Shown: positions 6,283 to 15,996, counted from the first letter of the stretch. The stretch: 64,000 nucleotides of DNA from Neisseria perflava (GCF_002863305.2 NZ_CP136962.1:620001-684000); one strand, 5' to 3'. Notes: a model not told the origin generated them from the letters alone. Made by a program: numbers and translations.

Positions 6283-7511
6283 ATACTAGAAGAGTCGTAG
6301 TAACAGGTATCGGCGGTATTACCGCCTTCGGCCGTGATTGGCAAAGTATTCAGACGGCCTTTAAAGCCGAAAAAAACGCAGTCAAACATATGGACTGGAG
6401 TGGACGCTTTCCTGAATTGGAAGCGCAACTGGGTGCGCCGATTGAAGGCTATTCTCCTCCCAAACATTGGACGCGCAAGCAGCTCAGAAGCATGGGGCGC
6501 GTATCGCATTTGTGTGTCGATGCGGCGGAACAAGCTTTGACGGATGCAGGCTTGCTGGGTGATGAAAGTATTACAGACGGCCGTATGGGCGTAGCGTGCG
6601 GTTCGTCTGTCGGCAGTACCAAAGACATCGGCGATATGGGCGAACTTTTGCTCACCGGCACATCGCGCAATTTCAACGCCAATACTTATGTGCGTATGAT
6701 GCCGCATACGACTGCCGCCAATATCGGTATTTTCTTCGGCTTAAAAGGCCGCATTATCCCGACTTCGAGCGCGTGCTCTTCCGGCAGTCAAGGCATTGGT
6801 TATGCTTACGAAGCGATTAAATACGGCCTGATTGATATGATGTTGGCTGGCGGCGGCGAAGAGTTTTGTCCGTCTGAAGTGTATGTTTTCGATTCACTTT
6901 ATGCCGCCAGCCGCCGCAACGGCGAACCTGAGCTGACGCCGCGCCCTTACGACAACGCTCGAGACGGCTTGGTCATCGGCGAAGGCGCAGGGATTTTTGT
7001 GTTGGAAGAATTGGAACACGCCAAACGGCGCGGTGCAAAAATCTATGCTGAGCTTGTCGGCTATGGTGCCAACAGCGACGGCAGCCACGTTACCCAGCCG
7101 CAAAAAGAAACCATGCAAAAATGTATGGAGCTTGCGCTGAAAGATGCCGGTATTACGCCTGATAAAGTCGGCTATGTCAGCGGCCACGGTACGGCGACCG
7201 AAAAAGGCGATATTGCCGAAACATTGGCGACTGAGGCAGTGTTTGGTTTTGTGCCGATGAGTTCGCAAAAAAGTTATCTCGGCCATACACTCGGCGCATG
7301 CGGCGCATTGGAAGCCTGGTTTACCATCGAAATGATGAACAACGGCTGGTTTGCGCCGACCGTCAATTTGGAAAACATCGATCCGCTTTGCGGCAAGGTG
7401 GATTACATCCAAACAGGCGGACGCGAGATTCAAACCGATTATGTGGTCAGCAATAACTTTGCTTTTGGCGGTGTCAATACTTCGCTGGTGTTCAAACGTT
7501 GGCAAGAATAA
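6276..7511 (+). CDS. apeR: Beta-ketoacyl-ACP synthase (FabF type) of the aryl polyene pathway
   Basis: A 411-residue condensing enzyme. The catalytic triad is complete: Cys167 in TSSACSSGS, His304 in GHGTATEKGD and His337 in KSYLGHTLGACG. It extends the acyl chain with malonyl-ACP by decarboxylative condensation. The start is GTG at 6276 or, better spaced behind GGAGG (6268-6272), TTG at 6279; both lie inside the end of apeQ, so the two genes are coupled. It is followed by an uptake-word hairpin with a U-rich tail, which ends the cluster on this side. Confidence 0.88.
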   Translation: MLNTRRVVVTGIGGITAFGRDWQSIQTAFKAEKNAVKHMDWSGRFPELEAQLGAPIEGYSPPKHWTRKQLRSMGRVSHLCVDAAEQALTDAGLLGDESITDGRMGVACGSSVGSTKDIGDMGELLLTGTSRNFNANTYVRMMPHTTAANIGIFFGLKGRIIPTSSACSSGSQGIGYAYEAIKYGLIDMMLAGGGEEFCPSEVYVFDSLYAASRRNGEPELTPRPYDNARDGLVIGEGAGIFVLEELEHAKRRGAKIYAELVGYGANSDGSHVTQPQKETMQKCMELALKDAGITPDKVGYVSGHGTATEKGDIAETLATEAVFGFVPMSSQKSYLGHTLGACGALEAWFTIEMMNNGWFAPTVNLENIDPLCGKVDYIQTGGREIQTDYVVSNNFAFGGVNTSLVFKRWQE

Positions 7512-7534
7512 TTATGGCTTGATGTTATGATTAA

Positions 7535-7577
7535 AGGCCGTCTGAAACTTATCTTGAGTTTCAGACGGCCTTTATTT
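7535..7577 (+). terminator. DUS-pair terminator after apeR
   Basis: AGGCCGTCTGAA (7535-7546) and TTCAGACGGCCT (7560-7571) form a strong stem followed by TTTATTTTA. It also serves the convergent RDD gene. Confidence 0.8.
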
Positions 7578-7594
7578 TATGCCGCTTTTGGATT

Positions 7595-8119
7595 TTATTC
7601 GTTTGTTTTCTTCTGATTTAAATCCACCAGCCTTGTTCCGGCCAAGAAGTCGTAGAGGAACTGGCGGTCGGGATGGAACAGGGCGAAGCCCCATGGCAGG
7701 ATGAGCCAAATGAGCGCGGCGCCGAATGCGCCTTTGGGCGGGATATTGAGCAGATGGCGCAATCCGGCGTAGGCAAACAGGGGAATGAAGACAATAAAAA
7801 TGCTTGCCCAAATAAAGCGTAGGCGCAGTTGAGGCAGGGGCGGCTGGGTATCGTTTTTATCGGCTAAACCGATTTTCCATGTCTGCATGGCGAGGGTTTG
7901 GCCTTTTTTGTGCCAGTTGGTGCGGAAGTAGAGCCACCATGCGTAGAACAGAATCAGACAGGTTGTCAGCATGGACAGGCGCGTGGAAACAGGATTGAGA
8001 AAGATGGCGACAATACCGGCTGCAAGGGCTGCAATGCTGGTAACGGCACCGGTCAGCAGAAGTTCGTAAACCAGTGCGGCGAGGCGGCGTTTGAGTGGGG
8101 CGGTGGGAAGACGGGTCAT
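7595..8119 (-). CDS. RDD-family membrane protein
   Basis: A 174-residue inner-membrane protein. MTRLPTAPLKRRLAALVYE is the RDD-domain start (RR-A-L-Y-E pattern), followed by hydrophobic segments at about 18-40, 50-68, 105-125 and 130-150, and it ends YDFLAGTRLVDLNQKK, typical of the family. RDD proteins are found in many bacteria, some linked to sodium or osmotic tolerance; a specific function cannot be given here. It converges on apeR and is separated from the next leftward gene by a DUS hairpin. No good ribosome site precedes the ATG. Confidence 0.8.
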   Translation of the reverse strand: MTRLPTAPLKRRLAALVYELLLTGAVTSIAALAAGIVAIFLNPVSTRLSMLTTCLILFYAWWLYFRTNWHKKGQTLAMQTWKIGLADKNDTQPPLPQLRLRFIWASIFIVFIPLFAYAGLRHLLNIPPKGAFGAALIWLILPWGFALFHPDRQFLYDFLAGTRLVDLNQKKTNE

Positions 8120-8160
8120 AATGCGATGGAAACGGAAATAGGTTTAATGGAAATAAAAAC

Positions 8161-8199
8161 AGGCCGTCTGAAACGGGATAGGATGTTCAGACGGCCTGT
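8161..8199. terminator. DUS-pair hairpin between two leftward genes
   Basis: AGGCCGTCTGAA (8161-8172) pairs with TTCAGACGGCCT (8186-8197). It would end transcription of the membrane-protein gene at 8211-8630 before the RDD gene. Confidence 0.65.
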
Positions 8200-8210
8200 T
8201 ACTGTCGGGA

Positions 8211-8630
8211 TTAACGATGTGGACGTTTTTGACCGCGTGCCTGTTGGGCAGCCATTTGGTTCATTTCCTGACGGGTCGGACGTTTTTTGAAGATGGCGTG
8301 CGCTTCGTCAACGGAACATTTTTGTGACAGGCAAACCAAGGTAATTGCGTCTTTTTGATGTTGGCCGCCGCTGTGGTACATGCGGCGCAGGTTGGCTTCG
8401 TTGATACGGCCTTTTTCCGGATCGATGTCGAATTTTTTCAGGCGCTCGAGGAATTGGCGTTGCTGACGGCGTGAAGTCCAAACGAAACCGCCTGCGGCAG
8501 CGGCCACGATAATGACGGCCAACAGGATGGCCAGCGGCCATGAATCGACGATCAGAACGATGATGAGGCTTAATACGGCAGTGGTCAGCAGGGCCAGACC
8601 GCCGATGCGAAGTTTGGTTTTATTATCCAT
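8211..8630 (-). CDS. Conserved membrane protein of unknown function
   Basis: A 139-residue protein with two adjacent hydrophobic segments (about residues 8-27 and 32-50) and a basic, cytoplasm-like C-terminal domain (RRQQRQFLERLKKFDIDPEK, then a Cys pair in LVCLSQKCSVDEAHAIF). It resembles small conserved hypothetical proteins of Neisseria; I do not recognise a named family. AAGGA lies about a dozen bases before the ATG. It stands alone between two DUS hairpins, so it is probably a single-gene unit. Confidence 0.7.
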   Translation of the reverse strand: MDNKTKLRIGGLALLTTAVLSLIIVLIVDSWPLAILLAVIIVAAAAGGFVWTSRRQQRQFLERLKKFDIDPEKGRINEANLRRMYHSGGQHQKDAITLVCLSQKCSVDEAHAIFKKRPTRQEMNQMAAQQARGQKRPHR

Positions 8631-8662
8631 ATGGTTGGTGTTTCCTTGTTTTTTGCTGGAAG

Positions 8663-8694
8663 AGGCCGTCTGAAATGCGAGGTTCAGACGGCCT
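8663..8694. terminator. DUS-pair hairpin after holA
   Basis: AGGCCGTCTGAA (8663-8674) and TTCAGACGGCCT (8683-8694) with an 8-base loop, downstream of the lptE-holA pair on the minus strand. Confidence 0.6.
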
Positions 8695-8776
8695 GAATTT
8701 GAGTTTACGCTATTTTACAGTATTTTCTGTTTTTGGGGCGTATTGCGTGCAAGTTTCTTGACGCGTGGCAACGGTT

Positions 8777-9778
8777 TCAAGCGGCCAGCGAAGTAACGAG
8801 TTGTTTGAACTCGGTCCATGCATCGCCTTCTTCTGCGCCTTTGATGATGCGGTCGATTTTGGCGCAGGTTTTGAGCGCGTCGAGCAGGCGGTTGATGGAA
8901 ATGCGTTTGGCCGCCATCGGTGCAAGGGTCTGCTTGTCGCCCCATAAGCGCAGGCTGTTGCGCAGGCTTTGGATGTTTTGGCCCTGCTTGAGTGCGGCAG
9001 TCAGGCGGATTAGGGTGCGGATGTCTTCGGCAACTGCCCACAACAGCAAAACCGGCTCTTCGCCTTCTTCTTCCAAACCGTCCAGCAAACGGGAAACGCG
9101 CAGGGCATCGCCTTTCATCCATGCGCCTGCCAGTTGGAATACGTCGAAGCGGGCGACGGTGGCAACTGCGGCTTCTGCGTCGGCAATATTGATTAAATGG
9201 CCTTGGGGATGGAGCAGGGCGAGTTTTTCGATTTCCTGACGGGCGGCCAAAAGATTGCCTTCGACGCGCTCGGCAAAAAGGGCGAGTGCTTCAGGTTCGA
9301 TATCCAAACCCTGCTGTTTCAGACGGCCCTGTATCCATTGCGGCAAAGCATGTGGCGCAACGGCTTTGGCTTCTAAGACGATGCCTTTGCCTGCCAATGC
9401 AGAAAACCATTTGGACTGGATTTGCGCTTTTTCAAGCTTGGGCAGGAGGATGAGCGTAACCGTATCTTCGGGCAGGCGTTCAGCGAAGGCTTGCAGGGCC
9501 TCGCCTCCGTTTTTGCCGGGTTTGCCGTTAGGAATGTGGATTTCCAGCAGTTTCAAATCGGCAAACAAACCTGCGCTGCCGGCACTTTGCAACAGCTCGT
9601 TCCAGTCAAAATTGTTTTCGGCGGTATAGACTTCGCGGTTGAGATAACCTTGTTTTTTTGCGGCTGCGCGCAGCGTATCCAAAGCCTCGATGCGCAACAA
9701 ATCCTCTTCGCCGTGGATGATGTACAACGGTTTGAGCGGCGTATCGGGGCGCAGGCTCTCAATGGGCGCGGCAGCCAT
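8777..9778 (-). CDS. holA: DNA polymerase III, delta subunit
   Basis: A 333-residue protein of normal HolA length. It begins with PLKPLYIIHGEEDLLRIEALDTLRAAA, the typical AAA+-like start of the clamp-loader delta subunit (the degenerate P-loop HGEEDLL is diagnostic), and continues with NNFDWNELLQ and a helical C-terminal collar domain. It opens the beta sliding clamp as part of the clamp loader. The ATG shares a base with the lptE stop (TAATG), so the two are translationally coupled; the lptE-holA order is common in proteobacteria. Confidence 0.92.
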   Translation of the reverse strand: MAAAPIESLRPDTPLKPLYIIHGEEDLLRIEALDTLRAAAKKQGYLNREVYTAENNFDWNELLQSAGSAGLFADLKLLEIHIPNGKPGKNGGEALQAFAERLPEDTVTLILLPKLEKAQIQSKWFSALAGKGIVLEAKAVAPHALPQWIQGRLKQQGLDIEPEALALFAERVEGNLLAARQEIEKLALLHPQGHLINIADAEAAVATVARFDVFQLAGAWMKGDALRVSRLLDGLEEEGEEPVLLLWAVAEDIRTLIRLTAALKQGQNIQSLRNSLRLWGDKQTLAPMAAKRISINRLLDALKTCAKIDRIIKGAEEGDAWTEFKQLVTSLAA

Positions 9779-10257
9779 TATTGCGCCTTCAGGAAAGTCA
9801 GGCGGCGGACGATTTGATCTGCGGCGTCAATGCGCATTTCAGACCAAATGGTTTCTTCCTCTTCCTGTTTACCCAAAACTTCGCTGTCGGCGTAGTCCAT
9901 GGTGCGGTGAACCTTAATTTCCAGCGGTTCGCCAACCGGCTCGCCGTTGCGGAAGGCTTGGGCTTTGACGGTCATGGCCAGCAGGTATTCGTTGTTTGCG
10001 GCGGCGCGGGTGATGGTGTAGATATCGCGGCGTTTTTGAAAGTCGACAACGCGCAGGGTGATTTGTGATTCGGCTTCGCTAACCGGATGGCCGTCGGCAC
10101 GGCGTAAGGCATTTTCCAGCGCTTTTTGCATGACGGCTCCGCCTTCTACATGCCAGTTCTGATAAGGCAACGGCTGAGAAGTCACGCCTGTGCCTTTCAG
10201 GTGGAAACCGCAAGAGGCAATCAATAGGGCGAGTGCAGGCAATAGGATTTTTTTCAT
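9778..10257 (-). CDS. lptE: LPS-assembly lipoprotein LptE
   Basis: A 159-residue lipoprotein. The signal peptide MKKILLPALALLIASCGFHL has the lipobox IASC with acylated Cys16, and CGFHLKG is the family hallmark after the lipid anchor. LptE plugs the LptD barrel in the outer membrane and helps place lipooligosaccharide in the outer leaflet. It lies directly upstream of holA and overlaps it by one base. A DUS hairpin separates it from the PgeF/YfiH gene further upstream. Confidence 0.9.
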   Translation of the reverse strand: MKKILLPALALLIASCGFHLKGTGVTSQPLPYQNWHVEGGAVMQKALENALRRADGHPVSEAESQITLRVVDFQKRRDIYTITRAAANNEYLLAMTVKAQAFRNGEPVGEPLEIKVHRTMDYADSEVLGKQEEEETIWSEMRIDAADQIVRRLTFLKAQ

Positions 10258-10315
10258 TGGATATTCCTTCGTTGAAACCGGTTACGGTATCGTCGGATTA
10301 TAACGAATAATGTTT

Positions 10316-10360
10316 AGGCCGTCTGAAACCGTAAACGGAAAGTATTTCAGACGGCCTTGT
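10316..10360. terminator. DUS-pair hairpin after the PgeF/YfiH gene
   Basis: AGGCCGTCTGAA (10316-10327) and TTCAGACGGCCT (10346-10357), 16 bases beyond the stop of the leftward gene at 10377. Confidence 0.65.
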
Positions 10361-10376
10361 CTATAAGATACAACGC

Positions 10377-11147
10377 TTATTTTTCCAGCCAAATCAGGCT
10401 GACCATGCGGCCGGTTTGCCCGTCTCGGCGGTAGGAGAAGAAAGTATCGCGTTCCAAGACGGTGCAATGGGTGCCGCCATAAATCATGTTCACGCCTTCG
10501 CGGTGCAGAACCATGCGCGCCAAAGCGTAAATGTCGGCAAGGTATTTGCCGCCGCCGATGTCTTTAAACGCATCGACAGCTTCCGGCATAAGGGTGCAAA
10601 ACGCATCAAATACATCTTGCCCTACCTCAAACGCATCAGGGCCGATGGCAGGGGCGAGATAGGCCATGATTTCCAGCGGCTCGACATTCATTGCTGCAAT
10701 GGTGTTTTGCAAAACGCCACCGGCCAAACCGCGCCAACCTGCATGAGCCGCCGCAACAACGGTCCCTGCTTTGTCGCAAAACAAGACAGGCAGGCAATCG
10801 GCAGTCATCGAAGCGCAGGCGATCGTGCCCGTCGTATCAACCGAGGCATCGGCATCCGGCGAATTGCCTAATGCTTCGGCGGCATTTACAACAATGGTGC
10901 TGTGGATTTGATTAAGGTAGGCAACGGGCAGGCCGACTTGTTCCTGTACGATTTCACGGTTGCGGAGCACGGCTTCCAGATTGTCGCCGACGTGCGAACC
11001 GACATTTAGGCTGCGGTACACGCCTTCGCTGACACCGCCGTTGCGTGTGGTAATAAGCGTTTTAACATTGGCAGGGGCAGGCCAGTCGGCAGTCAAAAAA
11101 TTTTTGCCTTGCGGGGCGAGGTTTAGGGTATCTGTGATGGTTTTCAT
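10377..11147 (-). CDS. pgeF: PgeF/YfiH-family purine nucleoside phosphorylase-like (laccase-domain) protein
   Basis: A 256-residue protein of the YfiH family. Visible signatures are TTRNGGVSEGVYRSLNVGSH near the start, the metal-site cysteine/histidine region SMTADCLPVLFCD and AAHAGWRGLAGG (around residues 110-140), and the C-terminal RRDGQTGRMVSLIWL. Members have been described as purine nucleoside phosphorylase/adenosine deaminase enzymes and as peptidoglycan-editing factors; which applies here is open. The ATG at 11147 (MKTITDTLNLAPQ) is preferred over a start at 11198 that adds 17 atypical residues. It follows rluD on the same strand, as in many proteobacteria. Confidence 0.85.
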   Translation of the reverse strand: MKTITDTLNLAPQGKNFLTADWPAPANVKTLITTRNGGVSEGVYRSLNVGSHVGDNLEAVLRNREIVQEQVGLPVAYLNQIHSTIVVNAAEALGNSPDADASVDTTGTIACASMTADCLPVLFCDKAGTVVAAAHAGWRGLAGGVLQNTIAAMNVEPLEIMAYLAPAIGPDAFEVGQDVFDAFCTLMPEAVDAFKDIGGGKYLADIYALARMVLHREGVNMIYGGTHCTVLERDTFFSYRRDGQTGRMVSLIWLEK

Positions 11148-11183
11148 AATCTTTGAGTCGCTGAAATATTGGAACGGATTGAT

Positions 11184-11221
11184 TTCAGACGGCCTCAAAA
11201 CAATATTTTAGGCCGTCTGAA
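11184..11221. terminator. DUS-pair hairpin between rluD and pgeF
   Basis: TTCAGACGGCCT (11184-11195) and AGGCCGTCTGAA (11210-11221) form an inverted repeat just after the rluD stop. There is no clear U-run, so termination may be partial. Confidence 0.5.
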
Positions 11222-11230
11222 AATATGGGT

Positions 11231-12355
11231 TTAATCCCTTACGTAAACGACTTCGACATCGTAGTCGTCTTCATTCCAATCGTCGTCATCGTCCATGCCG
11301 AATTTCTCTTGCCATTCTTCCTCGTTGCTTAGGGACGAATCCAAACCGGCTTCCAGACGCAGGACGGAAAGCAGGTGGTACATATCGTCAGGCATAGGCG
11401 CTTCAAAGGAAACGGTTTCGCCGGTTTTCGGGTGCACAAAGCTCAAGCGGTAGGCGTGCAGGGCTTGGCGTGCACCAAGGGCTTTGATGGCCTCTTTAAC
11501 CGCATCGCTGCATGGGTGGCGCAGGTTGCCGTAAACAGGGTCGGCGGCCAGCGGATGGTTGGCTTCGCGCATATGAACGCGGATTTGGTGGGTGCGGCCG
11601 GTTTCGAGTGAGCATTCGATGTAGCTGTGTGCCAGATAACGTTCCAACACTTTGACGTGGGTGATGGCAGGTTTGCCGCCGAATTTGACGACTGCCATTT
11701 TTAGGCGGTTGTGCGGATCGCGGCCGATTTGGGTTTCAATTTTGCCATCGAAAGGGACGATGCCGTTGGCGACTGCGCGGTAAATGCGTTTGACTGTGCG
11801 CTCTTGAAGCTGTTGAACCAGTGAGTTTTGCGCCGGCAAGGTTTTGGCGACCACCATCAGGCCGCTGGTTTCTTTGTCCAAACGGTGTACGATGCCCGCA
11901 CGCGGCACTTGGCTTAATTCGGGACAGTGCGCCAACAGGCCGTTGAGCAGGGTGCCGCTCCAGTTGCCTGCGGCAGGATGGACGACCAACCCGGCAGGCT
12001 TGTTGATGACGATGACGGTATCGTCTTCATAAATAATGTCCAAATCCATAGACTCGGGCGTGAAGGCGAGGTTTTCTTCGCTCGGACGTACCGTAACGGC
12101 AATCAATTCACCGCCTATCATTTTATCTTTGGGTTGCGCGGGCTTATCGTTTACAATGACTGCACCCTCTTTAATCCACGAACTCAGGCGGCTGCGCGAG
12201 TAGTCGGGCATGAGTTTGGCCAATACGGCATCCAGCCTTCCGCCCGCCATTTTGAGCGGAACGGTCAAATTAACACAACTTTCTGTTTCAGGGGATGACG
12301 GAAAGTCTAAATCATCGCTATAATCGGCTTCGTTATCAAAGGAAGTATTCTGCAT
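11231..12355 (-). CDS. rluD: 23S rRNA pseudouridine synthase RluD
   Basis: A 374-residue enzyme. It has an S4-like RNA-binding part (residues about 30-90, GGRLDAVLAKLMPDYSRSRL), then INKPAGLVVHPAAGN and the catalytic HRLDKETSGLMVVAKT box with the nucleophilic Asp (near 165). The C-terminal tail is strongly acidic (MDDDDDWNEDDYDVEVVYVRD). It makes pseudouridines in helix 69 of 23S rRNA. The ATG at 12355 is preferred; an upstream frame to 12418 would overlap bamD by 65 bases. The start codon shares bases with the oppositely oriented bamD start. No good ribosome site is seen. Confidence 0.88.
   Translation of the reverse strand: MQNTSFDNEADYSDDLDFPSSPETESCVNLTVPLKMAGGRLDAVLAKLMPDYSRSRLSSWIKEGAVIVNDKPAQPKDKMIGGELIAVTVRPSEENLAFTPESMDLDIIYEDDTVIVINKPAGLVVHPAAGNWSGTLLNGLLAHCPELSQVPRAGIVHRLDKETSGLMVVAKTLPAQNSLVQQLQERTVKRIYRAVANGIVPFDGKIETQIGRDPHNRLKMAVVKFGGKPAITHVKVLERYLAHSYIECSLETGRTHQIRVHMREANHPLAADPVYGNLRHPCSDAVKEAIKALGARQALHAYRLSFVHPKTGETVSFEAPMPDDMYHLLSVLRLEAGLDSSLSNEEEWQEKFGMDDDDDWNEDDYDVEVVYVRD
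12295..12324 (+). promoter_or_regulatory. Probable bamD promoter inside the 5' end of rluD
   Basis: ATGACG (12295-12300) and a perfect TATAAT (12319-12324) with an 18-base spacer, about 30 bases before bamD. It lies within rluD coding sequence read the other way. Confidence 0.6.
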
Positions 12356-13157
12356 GAAAAAAATTCTTTTAGTAGTTTCTTTAGGTTTGGCACTAAGTGC
12401 CTGCGCAAATAAAGGCACAATCGATAAAGACGCCCAAATTACTCAAGATTGGAGTGTGGAAAAGCTTTATGCCGAAGCGCAAGACGAATTGAACAGCAAC
12501 AATTATACGCGAGCTGTCAAGTTATACGAAATTTTAGAATCCCGTTTTCCAAACGGCCGCTATGCACAGCAGTCCCAGTTGGATACGGCGTATGCCTATT
12601 ATAAAGACGATGAGCCGGAAAAAGCCTTGGCTGCCATTGCGCGCTTCCAACGCCATCATCCGCAACATCCGAATATGGACTACGCGCTGTACTTGAAAGG
12701 TTTGGTCCTGTTTAACGAAGACCAGTCTTTCTTGAACAAGCTGGCTTCCCAAGACTGGTCCGACCGCGACCCGAAAGCCAACCGCGATGCTTATCAGGCG
12801 TTTGCCGAGTTGGTTCAACGTTATCCAAACAGCAAATACGCTGCCGATGCAACCGAGCGTATGGCCAAGCTGGTGGACGCTTTGGGTGGTAACGAGATAT
12901 CTGTGGCGCGTTATTACATGAAACGCGGTGCTTATGTCGCAGCAGCCAACCGTGCGCAAAAAATCGTCAGCCGTTACCAAAATACCCGTTATGTCGAAGA
13001 AGCTTTGGCGATGATGGAATTGGCGTACAAAAAACTGGACAAGCCGCAACTGGCAGCCGATACGCGCCGCGTTTTGGAAACCAACTTCCCTCAAAGCCCG
13101 TTCTTGCAACACGAATGGCGATCTGACGATATGCCTTGGTGGCGTTACTGGCGTTAA
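12354..13157 (+). CDS. bamD: Outer-membrane assembly lipoprotein BamD (ComL)
   Basis: A 267-residue lipoprotein. The signal peptide MKKILLVVSLGLALSACANK ends in the lipobox LSAC (acyl Cys17), and five TPR-like helical repeats follow (for example AEAQDELNSNNYTRAVKLYE and VARYYMKRGAYVAAANRAQK). BamD is the essential lipoprotein of the BAM complex that folds outer-membrane barrels; in Neisseria it was named ComL because it affects transformation. AAAGGA lies ahead of the ATG. It is divergent from rluD with the two starts interlocked in a CATG. Confidence 0.93.
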   Translation: MKKILLVVSLGLALSACANKGTIDKDAQITQDWSVEKLYAEAQDELNSNNYTRAVKLYEILESRFPNGRYAQQSQLDTAYAYYKDDEPEKALAAIARFQRHHPQHPNMDYALYLKGLVLFNEDQSFLNKLASQDWSDRDPKANRDAYQAFAELVQRYPNSKYAADATERMAKLVDALGGNEISVARYYMKRGAYVAAANRAQKIVSRYQNTRYVEEALAMMELAYKKLDKPQLAADTRRVLETNFPQSPFLQHEWRSDDMPWWRYWR

Positions 13158-13182
13158 GCGTCGGGTTGTTCAGGCATGAATA

Positions 13183-13236
13183 AGGACGTCTGAGAATGAT
13201 GCATCTATGCATTTGGTTTTCAGACGGCCTTTGTTT
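13183..13236 (+). terminator. Imperfect DUS-pair hairpin after bamD
   Basis: AGGACGTCTGAG (13183-13194, two changes from the standard word) and TTCAGACGGCCT (13219-13230), with an inner ATGCAT/ATGCAT pairing and a T-rich tail. Confidence 0.55.
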
Positions 13237-13335
13237 TTAATGTTTTTTTTACGTTTCCTGCAAACAGGGTGCAAAATTTGTTTTAATATGGTAAAGTCTG
13301 ATTTTAATAACTCGACGGTTTGAAGCCGTCACTCA

Positions 13336-13448
13336 GGGGCTGTTTAAATTTAAAATCAGTTTTGTTGAAGCCGCATCGGATGTGCCGTCGATGCATTCAG
13401 GAAAATTTCAGTCGTCAGGCTGATTTGGTTTTAAATTTAAGCAGCCCT
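13336..13448. repeat. MITE-like or structured inverted repeat before hisZ
   Basis: In the 322-base gap between bamD and hisZ, GGGCTGTTTAAATTTAAAA (from 13338) is mirrored by TTTTAAATTTAAGCAGCCC (ending 13447). An inner pair GCATCG / CGATGC lies between. It resembles a small non-autonomous element or a long structured leader. No target-site duplication is obvious and it is not a Correia element. The rest of the gap holds only the bamD hairpin and a small GACGG/CCGTC stem at 13313-13331. Confidence 0.55.
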
Positions 13449-13479
13449 TTGTGTTTACAAAAAACAGAGGTAGATTCTC

Positions 13480-14637
13480 ATGAAGTCTTGGCAGCTTCCT
13501 GAACACGTCGCCGACGTATTGCCGACCAATGCGCGACAATTGGAAAGCACCCGTGAGCGGCTGTTGGCTTTGTTCCGCGTGCATGGTTACGAATTGGTAC
13601 AGCCGCCGTTGATGGAATACAGCCATTCCTTATTGACTCATATCGATGTCGGTTTGTCTTTGAAAACCATTTTGGTCGTCGATCAGCTTAGCGGTCGCCA
13701 GCTCGGTATCCGCGCGGATATTACGCCGCAGGTGGCGCGCATTGATGCACACTTGCTTTCTGCCAATCAAGGCATCAACCGTTTGTGCTATGCCGGCTCG
13801 GTGCTTCATGCGCGGCCTGACGGATTGCTCAATATGCGCGAACCTTTGCAGGCGGGTGCGGAAATGTACGGCTTGGAAGGCATTGAAGCGGATATTGAAT
13901 TGATTGATTTGATGCTGAAAAGTATGAAAATCGCCGACATGGGCGAAGTTTTGCTCTCGTTGGGACATATCGGCGTATTCCGTGCTTTAGCAAATGCCGC
14001 GCATTTGGATGAGCAGCAATCGGCAATCCTGCTGTCATCGATGCAGGACAAAGATGCCGAGGCTGTCAGCCAGTTGGTCAAAGAGTGGAAACTTGACGGC
14101 ATGTGGGCAAAAGCGTTTTCACTGTTGCCCCGACTGTACGGCGGTCGTGAAGTGCTGACTGTGGCTAGAGAGAAATTACCGGAATTGTCTGCAGTCAGTG
14201 CGGCTTTGGATGAATTACAGGCAGTATGCGACGCGTTCCCAAATCAAAAAGTGCATATCGATTTGTCGGAACTGCGCGTTGACAATTACCATACCGGTTT
14301 GCTTTACGCGGCTTATGGTTCAAACCGTCATGATGCCGTGGCACGCGGCGGCCGTTATGACGGATTGGGCGGATACTTCGGACGAGCGCGTCCTGCAGCC
14401 GGATTCAGTTTTGATTTGCGCAGCTTCATCGGCCGCCTTCCTGCTATCGGACGGGAATCCGTGGTGGCTGTCGATGTAAAAGACATGCCTGCGGCTCAAG
14501 AAGCGGTAGATGCTTTGCGCGAACAAGGACAATGTGTCGTTATCGATTACGGTATCGGCTATAACGGTTCGGAAGAGGTTACAGGCCGTCTGAAACAAGT
14601 GGACGGCGTTTGGAAAGTAATCGATTTGAACGATTGA
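13480..14637 (+). CDS. hisZ: ATP phosphoribosyltransferase regulatory subunit HisZ
   Basis: A 385-residue class II aminoacyl-tRNA-synthetase-like protein. It starts MKSWQLPEHVADVLPTNARQ and has VQPPLMEY, IRADITPQVARIDAHLL and CYAGSVLHARP, the HisS-paralogue pattern, but lacks the full histidyl-tRNA synthetase C-terminal domain, which points to HisZ. It forms a complex with short HisG in the first step of histidine synthesis. hisG is not in the window. GAGGT precedes the ATG. A long inverted repeat (13336-13448) lies in its leader. purA follows 43 bases downstream, an order known in Neisseria and other betaproteobacteria. Confidence 0.88.
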   Translation: MKSWQLPEHVADVLPTNARQLESTRERLLALFRVHGYELVQPPLMEYSHSLLTHIDVGLSLKTILVVDQLSGRQLGIRADITPQVARIDAHLLSANQGINRLCYAGSVLHARPDGLLNMREPLQAGAEMYGLEGIEADIELIDLMLKSMKIADMGEVLLSLGHIGVFRALANAAHLDEQQSAILLSSMQDKDAEAVSQLVKEWKLDGMWAKAFSLLPRLYGGREVLTVAREKLPELSAVSAALDELQAVCDAFPNQKVHIDLSELRVDNYHTGLLYAAYGSNRHDAVARGGRYDGLGGYFGRARPAAGFSFDLRSFIGRLPAIGRESVVAVDVKDMPAAQEAVDALREQGQCVVIDYGIGYNGSEEVTGRLKQVDGVWKVIDLND

Positions 14638-14674
14638 GTTTTATTTTGAAATTTTGTATCTGAAATAAGGTTAG

Positions 14675-15979
<1,305 letters not shown>

Positions 15980-15996
15980 TTGATTAAGTGAATAAA

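Noticed and set aside
13241-13480. Correia element before hisZ
   Set aside because: The inverted repeat lacks the Correia ends (TATAGTGGATTAA type) and differs in size.
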